Shown: positions 15,784 to 24,349, counted from the first letter of the stretch. The stretch: 43,427 nt of DNA from Ardenticatenales bacterium (GCA_020853525.1 JADYYS010000051.1:1-43427); one strand, 5' to 3'. The notes: generated by a model from the letters alone, not told the origin. Made by a program: numbers and translations.

Positions 15784-18132
15784 CTACCGCCCCGCCAACC
15801 GCACGACATACGGCACATACGCCTTCCCCGGGTCCACATGTACCGCTTCGCCCGTCACCGTCACCGTGACGCGTTGCGGGCTGCCGGTGATCGTCGCGTC
15901 GGCGCTGGCGATCGTCAGGACGCCGGTGGCCTCGCTTGCCGGCAGCCGCCGGGCATCGACGGTCAGGGTGACGACGGCGGGGAACGCGCCGCCGGCGGGC
16001 GTGACGGTCAGCCACGGCACGTCGGCCGTGGCGGTGAAGGCGGCGCAGCGCGCGGCGTCGGGCATGTGGCCGACGAGGACACGCAGCGGCGTGAGGGCGG
16101 CGCGGTCGACGGTGAGGGCGGTGGGGGTGACGGCCAGGCGGGCAGCCAGCGGCTCGGGCTGCGGGCCGGCGTCCGCGGCGTCGATCGGCGTGCCGAGGTA
16201 GGCCGAGGCGATGTCGGGCGGCGCGTCGGCCAGATCGAGCCAAGCCGGGCGGCGGAGTTCGACCATCGCCGCCACCGCGCCCTCCAGGACGCGCACGACG
16301 GCCGCGTCGGCGCCGTGGGCCACGCCGGGCAGGTCGCGGACATCGACGAGGATCCGCTGGCGGGCGTCGATCGTCCGCAGCAGCGTGCCGGCGTAGCCGC
16401 AAGCGGGCGCGTACGTATCGATCGCGATGCGCGCGGTTTGCGTCAACGGGTTCTGGACGGCGATTCGGCCGCCGAACGTGTCCGTCATCGTGCCCGTCAG
16501 GGCGATTGGGGCGGCCGCCGGGTCGTCGGGCGAGGCGACGGCCGGGCCGCCGAGGTCGGGCAGGCCGATGAAGCGCGGCGCGGTCGAGGTCCAGTCGGCC
16601 CAGTCGAACGACCACGTGCGCACGCCCCAGCCCTCGATCGGCACGGGCACGTCGCGCGCCTCGCGCCAGCTGTGGACGGCGATGGACAGCGGCAGCGCCA
16701 GGGGCACCGCCGCGAACATCTCGCCCCATCCGTCGCCGCCGGGCTTGCCGAGTCCGAAGCCGGGCTGGAGGACGGTCTGCACCCGCGGCACCAGCGGGTA
16801 GCCGAACTCGCGCCGCGGCTCACCCTCGGCCTGCATCCGGTTCGCCAGCTCCAGGCGCTCGGCGTACGGGTTGAAGACCGGGATATTCGTCTCCCAACCC
16901 TGCGCGCGATCGGTCGGGTCCTGCGCGAGCGACAGCACGCCGTCGGCCATGAAGTTCACCTTCTCCTGATAGCCGAGCGGCATGAGCTGGCGCAGCCCGG
17001 GCGACGGGAGCGGGGCGGTGGGCATGCGGATGGCGGGGACGGTGTAGCTGAGGTTGCGACCCCCGTTGGGGCCGAAGACGGTGAGGGCGGCGGCGAGCGG
17101 GCGATCGCTCACGAGACGAACAGTGGCCGAGCCGTTCACGTCGGCAAAGGCCTCGACGCTGTCGAGATCGAAGCCGTCGAGCGCGCCCGCTTTGAGGGTA
17201 TGGGTGTACACGCCGCGCAGGCCGTTGCTCGTCCGATAGGCCGAGACGACGACCGTCGCACAGGCGCCCGCCGGGTTGAACAGGCGGACGGCACTCGACA
17301 GCCCATCCGGGCTCCGGATCCAGGCGCCCGGAAGGTCGTAGACGAAGCGCGCGCGCGGTCCGCCGTCTTCCGACGGCGGTGCCCAGCCCGTGTCCGCGAG
17401 GCCGAGCGCTTCGAAATGATCCACCGATCCTCCGCCCGCGGAGCGCGCCGCGCCCAGCTGCTCGATCACGCCGCCGATCGGCTCGCCGCGCGCCATGGCC
17501 GCGTCGAGGCCGTTCGGTAGGGCGTCGGTGGCACCGCCGCGCACGAACGCGTCCATGAACGCCGTACCCGGACATGCCGGCGCACCGGCCGATGGTCGCC
17601 AGCGTGCCAAGTGCGCGCAGACGACGTCGGCGACGGTCGCATCGGTCCCCAAGCCTTCCGCGACGGCCGCATCGACCCATGCCGCGTCGACGTCCGCCGC
17701 GCGCCGCTCGCTGAGGCTAAGGACGGCAACGGTTGCCGAAACGCGCCACGTGGCGCCGGGCGCCAGCGTGCCGCTGCACAGCGTCCGCGTCAGAAAACAG
17801 CGCTCGCATGACCCCGCATCGGAAGCGAACGGCCACGCGTCGAGCGAGAGCAACCGCGTCGGCTCATCGCCGAGGTTCTGTGCGACGAGACCGCCCTGTC
17901 CGCGCTTCACGATCTGTGTAATGGTGATCCCGTCACGAACCTTGGCGACCCAAATGTCCGGCGGGCCGGGATCGAACAAGACGCGCCCGGTCGCAGCGGG
18001 TGCCGGCTGCGCCAGAGGCGCTGCGACCACGGCGTCCCCGCCCCATCGCGCACCGAGGGTGGCCAACGCGCTGCCGGCCACGGTGAGGACGGCGAGGGCG
18101 ACGGTGGTCGCCACGACCCTGGATGCGTTCAT
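15784..18132 (-). CDS. Secreted protein with C-terminal BACON-like domain
   Basis: A 782-residue exported protein. The start at 18132 is chosen for AAGGAG six bases upstream and the signal peptide that follows (MNASRVVATTVALAVLTVAG). The long middle part (about 50-620) has no motif I can name, though it reads as beta-rich extracellular sequence. Near the C terminus LAVTPTALTV, then VPWLTVTPAGGAFPAVVTLTVD and a following VTVTVTG, match the pattern of BACON or related Ig-like domains, often linked to carbohydrate or mucin binding. The last residues, AYVPYVVRLAGR, are the Chloroflexota-type hydrophobic terminal motif. It follows the bactofilin gene on the same strand after 218 bases. The substrate or partner is unknown. 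Confidence 0.75.
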   Translation of the reverse strand: MNASRVVATTVALAVLTVAGSALATLGARWGGDAVVAAPLAQPAPAATGRVLFDPGPPDIWVAKVRDGITITQIVKRGQGGLVAQNLGDEPTRLLSLDAWPFASDAGSCERCFLTRTLCSGTLAPGATWRVSATVAVLSLSERRAADVDAAWVDAAVAEGLGTDATVADVVCAHLARWRPSAGAPACPGTAFMDAFVRGGATDALPNGLDAAMARGEPIGGVIEQLGAARSAGGGSVDHFEALGLADTGWAPPSEDGGPRARFVYDLPGAWIRSPDGLSSAVRLFNPAGACATVVVSAYRTSNGLRGVYTHTLKAGALDGFDLDSVEAFADVNGSATVRLVSDRPLAAALTVFGPNGGRNLSYTVPAIRMPTAPLPSPGLRQLMPLGYQEKVNFMADGVLSLAQDPTDRAQGWETNIPVFNPYAERLELANRMQAEGEPRREFGYPLVPRVQTVLQPGFGLGKPGGDGWGEMFAAVPLALPLSIAVHSWREARDVPVPIEGWGVRTWSFDWADWTSTAPRFIGLPDLGGPAVASPDDPAAAPIALTGTMTDTFGGRIAVQNPLTQTARIAIDTYAPACGYAGTLLRTIDARQRILVDVRDLPGVAHGADAAVVRVLEGAVAAMVELRRPAWLDLADAPPDIASAYLGTPIDAADAGPQPEPLAARLAVTPTALTVDRAALTPLRVLVGHMPDAARCAAFTATADVPWLTVTPAGGAFPAVVTLTVDARRLPASEATGVLTIASADATITGSPQRVTVTVTGEAVHVDPGKAYVPYVVRLAGR

Positions 18133-18215
18133 CACGTTCTCCTTGATGCGCCATGAAACAGCAGCGGTGCGGCGGTGCGGTGGAGCCGAAACGCCCGGTG
18201 ATGGACGGGCGATCG

Positions 18216-18246
18216 CCGGGACGGAGCCGGGGCTCCGCGGTCCCGG
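18216..18246 (-). terminator. GC-rich hairpin downstream of the bactofilin gene
   Basis: CCGGGAC (18216-18222) pairs with GTCCCGG (18240-18246), with an inner GGAGCC/GGCTCC stem. It lies about 105 bases past the bactofilin stop and about 85 before the next gene. There is no T-tract, so termination is uncertain. Confidence 0.3.
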
Positions 18247-18350
18247 GGAGGGGCGGGATGTCGCAGTGGCGTCCTGTCGACATGGGAACGATGACGCGGG
18301 GCGGCACGAATCGGATATGGCGCCCGGATGTCGCGCGCAGCCGGGTGGCG

Positions 18351-19196
18351 TCAGCGCCGTCGGTTCCCGCCCGCGCGCCGGGTGCGGCGCGCGCCGTCCG
18401 CACCGGCCGCGGCGGCCTGCGGCTGATGGGCGGCACCGGAGGCCGAGCCGGCAGCGGTGTCGGGGATGATGGGTTCGATGTCGAGGGCGAAGCCCAGGAC
18501 CGACTCGACGCGCGGCGCGGATGGGGCCGATGAAGTCGCGGGTGGGGCCGACGTCGACGCGGAGCGCGGCGGGCCGTCGGCCTGCACGTCGGCCTGCACG
18601 TCGGCGCGGGGCGGGCGCTCGGGGGCGGGCGAGGCAACGCGGCGCACCGGCGGCGGGGCGGGCGGCGCGGTCTCCGGAGGCGCCGAAGCCGGAGGGTCGT
18701 CCACCCGATCGACGGTGGGCGCCGGGCCGAGGTCGATGATCACGTCGTCGACCCCCGACGAGGCGTCCGCCCCACCCGCTGCGCCGGACGCAAGGTGCGG
18801 CGGCTGGGCGACGGGTGGCGGAAGCACGGGCATGGCAGAGCGCATCCGGCTGGCGCCTTGGAACACACCGCCCTGGTCGATCATGATCGCGTCCGCCACG
18901 ATGTCGCCGACGACCTGACCGGTCGCCAGGATCTCGAGCCGCCCGCCGCACTCGACGTTTCCGGTGACGGTGCCGCCGACGGTGATGTTGCGGGCACGAA
19001 GGACGTCGACCTGGACGACGCCCGACTCGCCGACGACGACGTTGCCGGCGACGTCGATGTGGCCCTCGAAGTGGCCGTCGATGCGGACCCCGCCGTCGCT
19101 CCGGATCACGCCCGACAGGGATGTGCTGACTCCGACCGCGCTCTCGAGCAGTTCGCCGCGCCGGGTGGTTCGGTCACCGCGTGTGAACCACGCCAT
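18351..19196 (-). CDS. Bactofilin
   Basis: A 281-residue cytoskeletal polymer-forming protein of the bactofilin (DUF583) family. Residues about 25-120 have the regular beta-helix pattern (SGVIRSDGGVRIDGHFEGHIDVAG, then VVVGESGVVQVDV, ITVGGTVTGNV, LEILATGQVVGDIVADAI). Bactofilins assemble into filaments at the inner membrane and commonly scaffold murein hydrolases. The M23 peptidase gene immediately upstream fits that. The remaining 150 residues are a Pro/Ala-rich disordered tail with a small 12-base tandem repeat (from about 18577) encoding a repeated DVQA. GGGAG lies seven bases before the start. The 73-bp palindromic element ends 26 bases upstream of the start codon and may act on this gene. 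Confidence 0.92.
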   Translation of the reverse strand: MAWFTRGDRTTRRGELLESAVGVSTSLSGVIRSDGGVRIDGHFEGHIDVAGNVVVGESGVVQVDVLRARNITVGGTVTGNVECGGRLEILATGQVVGDIVADAIMIDQGGVFQGASRMRSAMPVLPPPVAQPPHLASGAAGGADASSGVDDVIIDLGPAPTVDRVDDPPASAPPETAPPAPPPVRRVASPAPERPPRADVQADVQADGPPRSASTSAPPATSSAPSAPRVESVLGFALDIEPIIPDTAAGSASGAAHQPQAAAAGADGARRTRRAGGNRRR

Positions 19197-19222
19197 ATCG
19201 TTCTCCCTCAGTTGGCCACGGC

Positions 19223-19297
19223 TAGTACTCTGTCACTGGACACGCTTCGGATATCCGACAGAGGTAGTTATCCGCAGACTCTGCAGTGACAGTGTAC
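19223..19297. repeat. 73-bp covarying palindromic element, copy 1
   Basis: Outer arms 19225-19238 and 19284-19297 pair at 13 of 14 positions. An inner stem pairs 19248-19253 with 19269-19274 perfectly. The flank CTA precedes the left GTAC, as in copy 2. Conserved single-stranded-looking blocks are CACTGGACA after the left arm and TCTGCAGTG at the right arm. Copy 2 at 21015-21087 has exactly the same length. The element lies between the M23 gene's 3' end and the bactofilin gene's 5' end, in the latter's probable leader. Confidence 0.8.
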
Positions 19298-19332
19298 TCG
19301 TGCGCCGTACTCGTGCGCCGTACTAGTGCGCC
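19294..19332. repeat. Three 13-bp tandem repeats at the M23 gene stop
   Basis: GTACTCGTGCGCC occurs at 19294-19306 and 19307-19319, then as GTACTAGTGCGCC at 19320-19332. The first unit shares GTAC with the right end of the 73-bp element. The third unit contains the stop codon of the M23 gene (19323-19325). Confidence 0.85.
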
Positions 19333-20354
19333 GCTTCCGGCGCACCGTGGTCCATGAACGGTCGGGGGTCGAGCGCGGTCCCGTTGTGCCAGACTTCGTA
19401 GTGCAGGTGCGGTCCGGTCGAGTTGCCGCTGCTCCCGGACAGGCCAACCGCCGCGCCCGGCGTAACGGCATCGCCCAGCTGGACAAGCGTGCTCGAGAGG
19501 TGGGCGTACAGCGTGGCGTAGCCTTGGCCGTGTTGGACGAGCACGCACCAGCCGTAGCCCGGCTGCCAACCGCTCCCGACGACCGTCCCGTCGCCGGTGG
19601 CGGCCACCGGCGAGCCGTACGGCATGCCGATGTCGATACCCGAATGGTGGTTCGGCTTGCCGCGGAACTCCCGCCAGCCGAACGGGCTCGTCACTTCGCC
19701 GCGGACCGGCCAGTTGGCGGGCAGGCGACCGCCGTCCGGCGGGGGCGGCATGCCGCGCGTCACCGCCTGACGCCACGCGCCCCCTTTGGACTGGCCCCAG
19801 AGTGCGTACACATCGGACAGCGCCCAGCCGAGGCGCTCTCGGGCCAGCGCCAGCCGGTCCTCCAACGTCACGGATGCATCGAACGGACCGCCTTCGCCGC
19901 CGGCGGACGGGGACGAGAAGCCGGGCAGCGAAGGCGCGCCGGCCGACGGGGGCGTCGGCGTCGGCGTCGGGAGGCCGAGCTCGGTGCGCAGCTGGTCGTG
20001 CAGAAAGGCGATGCCGTCGAGCTGCATCTCCACGGCATCGACCTGCTGGCGCAGCGTGTTCGTCTCGCCCTCGGCCTCGTACAGCTCTTTGTTCTTGCGC
20101 GCCGCGGCGCCGGTCAAGAGCTGCACGCGCGCCTCCGTCGTGTCCCGCTCCAGCGTGAGGTTGGCCACCTCCTGCCTGAGCGCACGATTGGCCTGCGAGA
20201 CGTTGACCAAGCCCGCCACCAGCGCGAAGGCCGCCAAGCCGAGCACGGGGACGAGGACACGCGGGACGGCCACCATGACCGCCGCGCGGGCGGTGGGGCC
20301 GTTCGGATTCGCCACGTTCAAACACCCATTTCCGGGGCAGCCACGCGGCGACAC
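19323..20354 (-). CDS. M23-family murein endopeptidase, membrane anchored
   Basis: A 343-residue zinc metallopeptidase expected to cut peptidoglycan cross-bridges. A hydrophobic helix (about 27-48) anchors it, followed by a coiled coil (about 50-115) and a Pro-rich linker. The LytM domain occupies roughly 210-335. Metal ligands are visible: His237 and Asp241 in HHSGIDIG, and the HxH pair His316/His318 in HLHYEVW. The start is uncertain. A GTG at 20354 has no good ribosome site, and later GTG/ATG codons (for example 20276) are possible; a promoter lies just upstream. With the bactofilin gene downstream it forms the common bactofilin-peptidase pair. Its stop lies in a tandem repeat adjoining the palindromic element. 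Confidence 0.9.
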   Translation of the reverse strand: MSPRGCPGNGCLNVANPNGPTARAAVMVAVPRVLVPVLGLAAFALVAGLVNVSQANRALRQEVANLTLERDTTEARVQLLTGAAARKNKELYEAEGETNTLRQQVDAVEMQLDGIAFLHDQLRTELGLPTPTPTPPSAGAPSLPGFSSPSAGGEGGPFDASVTLEDRLALARERLGWALSDVYALWGQSKGGAWRQAVTRGMPPPPDGGRLPANWPVRGEVTSPFGWREFRGKPNHHSGIDIGMPYGSPVAATGDGTVVGSGWQPGYGWCVLVQHGQGYATLYAHLSSTLVQLGDAVTPGAAVGLSGSSGNSTGPHLHYEVWHNGTALDPRPFMDHGAPEAAH

Positions 20355-20387
20355 GAGGGCGGTCGCCGCAATCGGGATAGCCGCGAC

Positions 20388-20416
20388 AGTATACGGGTCG
20401 CGGCGCGGGGTGCCAA
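20388..20416 (-). promoter_or_regulatory. Sigma70-type promoter for the M23 peptidase gene
   Basis: On the minus strand, TTGGCA (20411-20416) and TATACT (20388-20393) are separated by exactly 17 bases. Transcription would start near 20381, only about 27 bases before the GTG at 20354. Confidence 0.65.
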
Positions 20417-20435
20417 GAGGGTCAGCCCCGAGGCG

Positions 20436-20972
20436 TCAATCGTCCTCTCCTCGACCGATCGCCCGCTGCTCCTCCGCCGACAGCGCATACGGCGACCCGC
20501 CGCCCTGCACCGGCTTGGCGTATACGCGCAGCCCGCTGCGCGTGTAGAGCGCCGTGAGCACGATCCCGTTGTCGGCCGCGTCGAGCAGCGCCAGCGAGAA
20601 GCTCTGCTGGTTGTCGCTGGCATCCACGGCACTGTAGCGCTCGAGGCGAACGTGTTGAACGGCCTGGTTAAGCCGGGTCGACGTTGCCCGCCCTTGGTCG
20701 CCGACCTGTGAGCTGCGCCGCTCCACGGCGTTCAACCGTTCGACGTACGACTCGACGGCCCGCGTCAGGCTCTGCCCCTCGACGCCGCGCATGAGCGTGC
20801 CGTAGTGCCGGGCCATCCGTCGCGCGCGCACCCACGTCATCGTCGCGAAGACGAACGTGAGCACCGCCAGCACGAGCGCCGTGAGGGCGACGGCGGCCAA
20901 GGCGGCAGGGTCGAGGCGGCCGAGGGGTGCGAGCCAGTCAGGGATCGTCCATTGCGGGGCGGTGGGCGGCAT
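20436..20972 (-). CDS. DUF4446 family membrane protein
   Basis: A 178-residue protein with one N-terminal membrane helix (about 25-45), a helical middle part (HYGTLMRGVEGQSLTRAVESYVERL) and the typical DUF4446 C-terminal half: VRLERYSAVDASDNQQSFSL, ALLDAADNGIVLT, YAKPVQGGGSPYALSAEEQRAI. The family is widespread in Gram-positive and Chloroflexota genomes and often lies near chromosome-partition or envelope genes; its function is not established. Its ribosome site is weak. The second 73-bp palindromic element ends 40 bases upstream of its start, in the divergent region shared with the glutaminyl cyclase genes. Confidence 0.88.
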   Translation of the reverse strand: MPPTAPQWTIPDWLAPLGRLDPAALAAVALTALVLAVLTFVFATMTWVRARRMARHYGTLMRGVEGQSLTRAVESYVERLNAVERRSSQVGDQGRATSTRLNQAVQHVRLERYSAVDASDNQQSFSLALLDAADNGIVLTALYTRSGLRVYAKPVQGGGSPYALSAEEQRAIGRGEDD

Positions 20973-21012
20973 GTGGGCATCCGGCGGTTGGGGCGGGAGC
21001 GGGCGCGCATTC

Positions 21013-21087
21013 TAGTACACCACCACTGGACATGCTCGGGGTTGCGGCCAGCGTACGGAACCCGGAGAGTCTGCAGTGGTGGTGTAC
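21013..21087. repeat. 73-bp covarying palindromic element, copy 2
   Basis: Outer arms 21015-21028 and 21074-21087 are a perfect 14-bp inverted repeat. An inner stem pairs 21039-21043 with 21059-21063. It matches copy 1 at about 49 of 73 positions with no length difference, and the stems differ by paired changes. It sits between the divergent DUF4446 and glutaminyl cyclase genes, 40 bases upstream of the former's start. Confidence 0.8.
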
Positions 21088-21142
21088 GAGCCCGTATTCC
21101 TTCGGACCGCCGCCCGACAGCCCGACAGCCCGGCGCACGGCC

Positions 21143-21148
21143 TATAAT
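21143..21148 (+). promoter_or_regulatory. Minus-10 box for the glutaminyl cyclase pair
   Basis: A perfect TATAAT on the plus strand, about 38 bases before the first cyclase start, which itself has GTGGAGG as ribosome site. The -35 region at the expected distance is GCCCGA, a poor match. Confidence 0.45.
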
Positions 21149-21185
21149 CCCCTCCACCCCATCCAACGACATCGTGGAGGCCTCC

Positions 21186-22115
21186 ATGGCGATCCCGTTC
21201 GCACGATGCGCAGCGCCGGCGGCCGCGGCGGGCTTGGCGCTTGCGCTCGCCGGTTGTCTGTCCACGCGTTCATCGACGCTGCCGCCGGGTGCCGCTTCGC
21301 CCGATCCCGCGGCCGGCGCCACGACACCGGCCGACGTGGCCGATACCGGGCCGGCATCGGCCGCCCCGCCCGCCAACCGTCTCGTCCCGATCGTCCTCGC
21401 CGCCTACCCGCACGACCCCGCCGCGTTCACGCAGGGGTTCCTGCTGGACGGCGGCACGCTCTTCGAGAGCACGGGCCTCGAGGGCCGGTCGACGTTGCGC
21501 GAGGTCGACCTCGCGAGCGGCAACGTCGTGCGGCGCCACGACGTCCCGCCCGACGTGTTTGCCGAGGGTCTGGCGTTGGTCGACGACACGCTCTACCAGC
21601 TGTCGTGGCAGGAAGAGCGCGCGTTTGTCTACGATCGGTCGACGCTCGCGCTGAAGGAGGAGCTCAGCTACGACGGCGAAGGCTGGGGGCTGTGCCACGA
21701 CGGGCAGCGGTTGGTCATGTCGAACGGCTCCGACCGGCTGACGTTTCGGGATCCGGCATCGTTTGCACCGACCGGCAACGTGGCCGTCACGCTCGACGGC
21801 ACGTCGCTGCCGATGCTCAACGAGCTGGAGTGCGTCGGGGACCGCGTGTATGCCAACATCTGGCAGACGAACCTCATCGTGGCGATCGACCCGTCCGACG
21901 GCCGCGTCACGGACGTGATCGACGCGTCGTCGCTGCAGCACGAACTGACGGACCGCGATGTGACGCTGCCGATCGATGTCCTGAACGGCATCGCGTTCGA
22001 CCCGGCGGACGAGACGTTCCTTCTCACCGGCAAGCTCTGGCCGAAGGTGTTCCGCGTGCGCTTCGCTCCGGCGGTGGCCCCGACGGTTCCGACGCCGGGC
22101 GCGCCGGCGCCATGA
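21186..22115 (+). CDS. Glutaminyl-peptide cyclotransferase-like lipoprotein (first of pair)
   Basis: A 309-residue exported protein of the plant/bacterial-type glutaminyl cyclase family (Glu_cyclase_2 beta-propeller). These enzymes convert N-terminal glutamine to pyroglutamate. The start follows GTGGAGG. Cys24 in the lipobox LAGC makes it a probable lipoprotein. Family signatures run through the chain: YPHDPAAFTQGFLLDGGTLFESTGLEG, FAEGLALVDDTLYQLSW, YDGEGWGLCHDGQRLVMSNGSD-like sequence, and LNELECVGDRVYANIWQTN. The next gene overlaps it by ATGA and encodes a paralogue, so the two are cotranslated. Which exported proteins it modifies is unknown. Confidence 0.9.
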   Translation: MAIPFARCAAPAAAAGLALALAGCLSTRSSTLPPGAASPDPAAGATTPADVADTGPASAAPPANRLVPIVLAAYPHDPAAFTQGFLLDGGTLFESTGLEGRSTLREVDLASGNVVRRHDVPPDVFAEGLALVDDTLYQLSWQEERAFVYDRSTLALKEELSYDGEGWGLCHDGQRLVMSNGSDRLTFRDPASFAPTGNVAVTLDGTSLPMLNELECVGDRVYANIWQTNLIVAIDPSDGRVTDVIDASSLQHELTDRDVTLPIDVLNGIAFDPADETFLLTGKLWPKVFRVRFAPAVAPTVPTPGAPAP

Positions 22116-23122
22116 GCCGCCCGGTCGTTGGCGCCGGCCGCACCGCCGCCGTTCACACGGCCGCCGCACGCATCGCCGCCATCGGCGCGCTCCTCGTCAC
22201 CGCGCACTTCGCCGCAGCGCCGACGCCCACGGCCGCCGCACCGACCCGGCCGAACCGCGCCGCCCAGTTCCCGACCCCCCGGGCCATGACGGTCGAGGTG
22301 CTGGCGACGCATCCACACGACCGGACGGCCTACACGCAAGGGTTGGTGTGGGAGGACGGCACGCTGTGGGAGAGCACCGGGCTGAACGGTCAGTCGACCC
22401 TGCGGCGCGTCGAGCCGGCGACGGGCGCCGTGCTGCAGCAGCGCGACATCGGCGCGGCGCACTTCGCCGAAGGGCTGGCGCGCGTCGGCGACCGGCTGAT
22501 TCAGCTGACGTGGCGGACGGGCAAGGCGTTCATCTGGGACAAACGTTCGTTCGAGCTGCTCGGCGAGATCGCCTACGGGGGCGAGGGCTGGGGGCTGTGC
22601 CACAACGGCACGGACCTCATCATGAGCGACGGCTCCGACACGCTTTTCGTCCGCGACGCGACGACGTTCGCGATCAAGGATCGCGTGCCGGTGCAGATCG
22701 CCGGCGAGCCGCTGGCCAACCTGAACGAGCTCGAGTGCGTCGGCGACACGGTCTACGCGAACGTCTGGCGCGAGACGTTCATCGTCAGGATCGATCCGGC
22801 AACCGGCGACGTGACCGAACGGATCGACGGCGCGGTTCTCGACAGCGCGATCCGCGCCAAATACGGGTTCCACGACCCGTACGACTGCCTGAACGGGATC
22901 GCCCACGTCCCCGAGGACGATCGCTTCCTCGTCACGGGCAAGCACTGGCCCGAGCTGTACGAGGTGCGGTTTCGGGCAATAGAAGGCGAGCCGACGGGCA
23001 CAGCATCGCCGAGCGGAACATCGAGCGCGACGTCGCTGCCGACCGTAACGGCAACCGCGACGAAGACACCGCCGCGGCGTTGGGTGATCCACCTGCCGTG
23101 GTCCGCACGATCCCGCCGGTAG
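22112..23122 (+). CDS. Glutaminyl-peptide cyclotransferase-like protein (second of pair)
   Basis: A 336-residue paralogue of the preceding gene; the ATG overlaps its TGA. The N terminus is a normal-looking signal sequence (hydrophobic stretch at about 20-42) without a lipobox, so this copy should be soluble or differently anchored. The same family blocks recur: THPHDRTAYTQGLVWEDGTL, FAEGLARVGDRLIQLTW, GGEGWGLCHNGTDLIMSDGS and LNELECVGDTVYANVW. A Ser/Thr/Pro linker leads to a C-terminal RRWVIHLPWSARSRR, a variant of the hydrophobic motif of Chloroflexota exported proteins. The pair probably arose by tandem duplication and then diverged in cell location. Confidence 0.9.
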   Translation: MSRPVVGAGRTAAVHTAAARIAAIGALLVTAHFAAAPTPTAAAPTRPNRAAQFPTPRAMTVEVLATHPHDRTAYTQGLVWEDGTLWESTGLNGQSTLRRVEPATGAVLQQRDIGAAHFAEGLARVGDRLIQLTWRTGKAFIWDKRSFELLGEIAYGGEGWGLCHNGTDLIMSDGSDTLFVRDATTFAIKDRVPVQIAGEPLANLNELECVGDTVYANVWRETFIVRIDPATGDVTERIDGAVLDSAIRAKYGFHDPYDCLNGIAHVPEDDRFLVTGKHWPELYEVRFRAIEGEPTGTASPSGTSSATSLPTVTATATKTPPRRWVIHLPWSARSRR

Positions 23123-23143
23123 CGGCACGGATGGGCGGCCGGA

Positions 23144-24349
23144 CTACAGCCCTGCAGCCCGCCGCAACGCGTCCGCCCGGTCCGTGTTCTCCCACGGCAG
23201 ATCGATGTCCGGGCGGCCGAAGTGGCCGTAGGCGGCCGTCTGGCGGTAGATCGGGCGGCGCAGGTTCAGATCGCGCAGGATCGCGCCGGGACGGAGGTCG
23301 AAGTGCTCGGCCACGAGGGCGTCGATCCGCTCGGGGGCGATGCGGGCCGTGCCGTACGTGTCGACGTTCAGGCTGACGGGCTCGGCGACGCCGATCGCAT
23401 AGGCCACCTGGATCATCACGCGCTCGGCGATCCCGGCCGCGACGAGGTTCTTGGCCACCCAACGCGCCGCGTACGCGCCCGAGCGGTCCACTTTGGTGGG
23501 ATCCTTGCCCGAGAACGCCCCGCCGCCGTGGCTGGCCATGCCGCCGTACGTGTCGACGATGATCTTGCGCCCCGTCAGCCCGGCATCCCCTACCGGCCCG
23601 CCGATGACGAAGCGGCCGCTCGGATTCACGAGGAAGCGTGTGCCGTCGAGATACTCCGGCGGCACGACCACCTTGATGACGTCCTCGATGACGTCCTCGG
23701 TGATCTGCTCGAGCGTGGCATCGGCGCTGTGCTGCGTGCTGACAAGGACGGTCCCGACGCGCGCGGGCTTGCCGCGGTTGTACTCCACCGTGACCTGGCT
23801 CTTCCCATCGGGCCGGAGATACGGCACGCGCCCGCTCTTGCGGACCTCGGCCAGCTTGCGCGTGATGCCGTGCGCCAGGGCGATCGGAAGCGGCATGAGC
23901 TCGGCCGTCTCCGTACAGGCGTAGCCGAACATCATCCCCTGGTCGCCCGCACCGAGCGACGCGACCTCGTCGTCCGACACGCCGCCGCGCGTCTCGAGCG
24001 CGTGATCGACGCCACCGGCGATGTCGACGGACTGGGCCTTGATGAGCGTAAGGATGCCGCAGGCACGGTAGTCCAGCCCGGCGGCCTCGTCGTCGTAGCC
24101 GATGTCGCGAATCACGTCGCGCGCCGTCTTCACGTAGTCGATCTCGCCGTTCGCCGTGATCTCGCCGGTCACGAAGACGATGCCGCCCGAGGCCGCCGTC
24201 TCACACGCCACGCGGGCGCGGGGGTCCTGCGCCAGGAACCCGTCGAGGACGGCGTCGCTGATCTGATCGCAGACCTTGTCGGGATGCCCCTCGGTCACGG
24301 ACTCGCTGGTGAAGAGGTAGTTCGGATGGTCGGAGAAGGCGGTGGACAT
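23144..24349 (-). CDS. metK: S-adenosylmethionine synthetase
   Basis: Makes S-adenosylmethionine from methionine and ATP; 401 residues, close to the usual length. The start at 24349 has AAGGAG seven bases upstream and gives the family N terminus ([20 protein letters not shown]). The signatures [12 protein letters not shown] and [16 protein letters not shown] are intact. It is the last gene of mtnA, PfkB kinase and metK on the same strand; the spacing to the kinase is 103 bases. It converges with the cyclase pair, with about 20 bases between the stops. Confidence 0.98.
   Translation of the reverse strand: MSTAFSDHPNYLFTSESVTEGHPDKVCDQISDAVLDGFLAQDPRARVACETAASGGIVFVTGEITANGEIDYVKTARDVIRDIGYDDEAAGLDYRACGILTLIKAQSVDIAGGVDHALETRGGVSDDEVASLGAGDQGMMFGYACTETAELMPLPIALAHGITRKLAEVRKSGRVPYLRPDGKSQVTVEYNRGKPARVGTVLVSTQHSADATLEQITEDVIEDVIKVVVPPEYLDGTRFLVNPSGRFVIGGPVGDAGLTGRKIIVDTYGGMASHGGGAFSGKDPTKVDRSGAYAARWVAKNLVAAGIAERVMIQVAYAIGVAEPVSLNVDTYGTARIAPERIDALVAEHFDLRPGAILRDLNLRRPIYRQTAAYGHFGRPDIDLPWENTDRADALRRAAGL

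Noticed and set aside
15440-16729. N-terminal extension of SecA
   Set aside because: The frame is open upstream of 15439, but that part is Arg/Gly-rich antisense of another gene and SecA starts at MIQSL.
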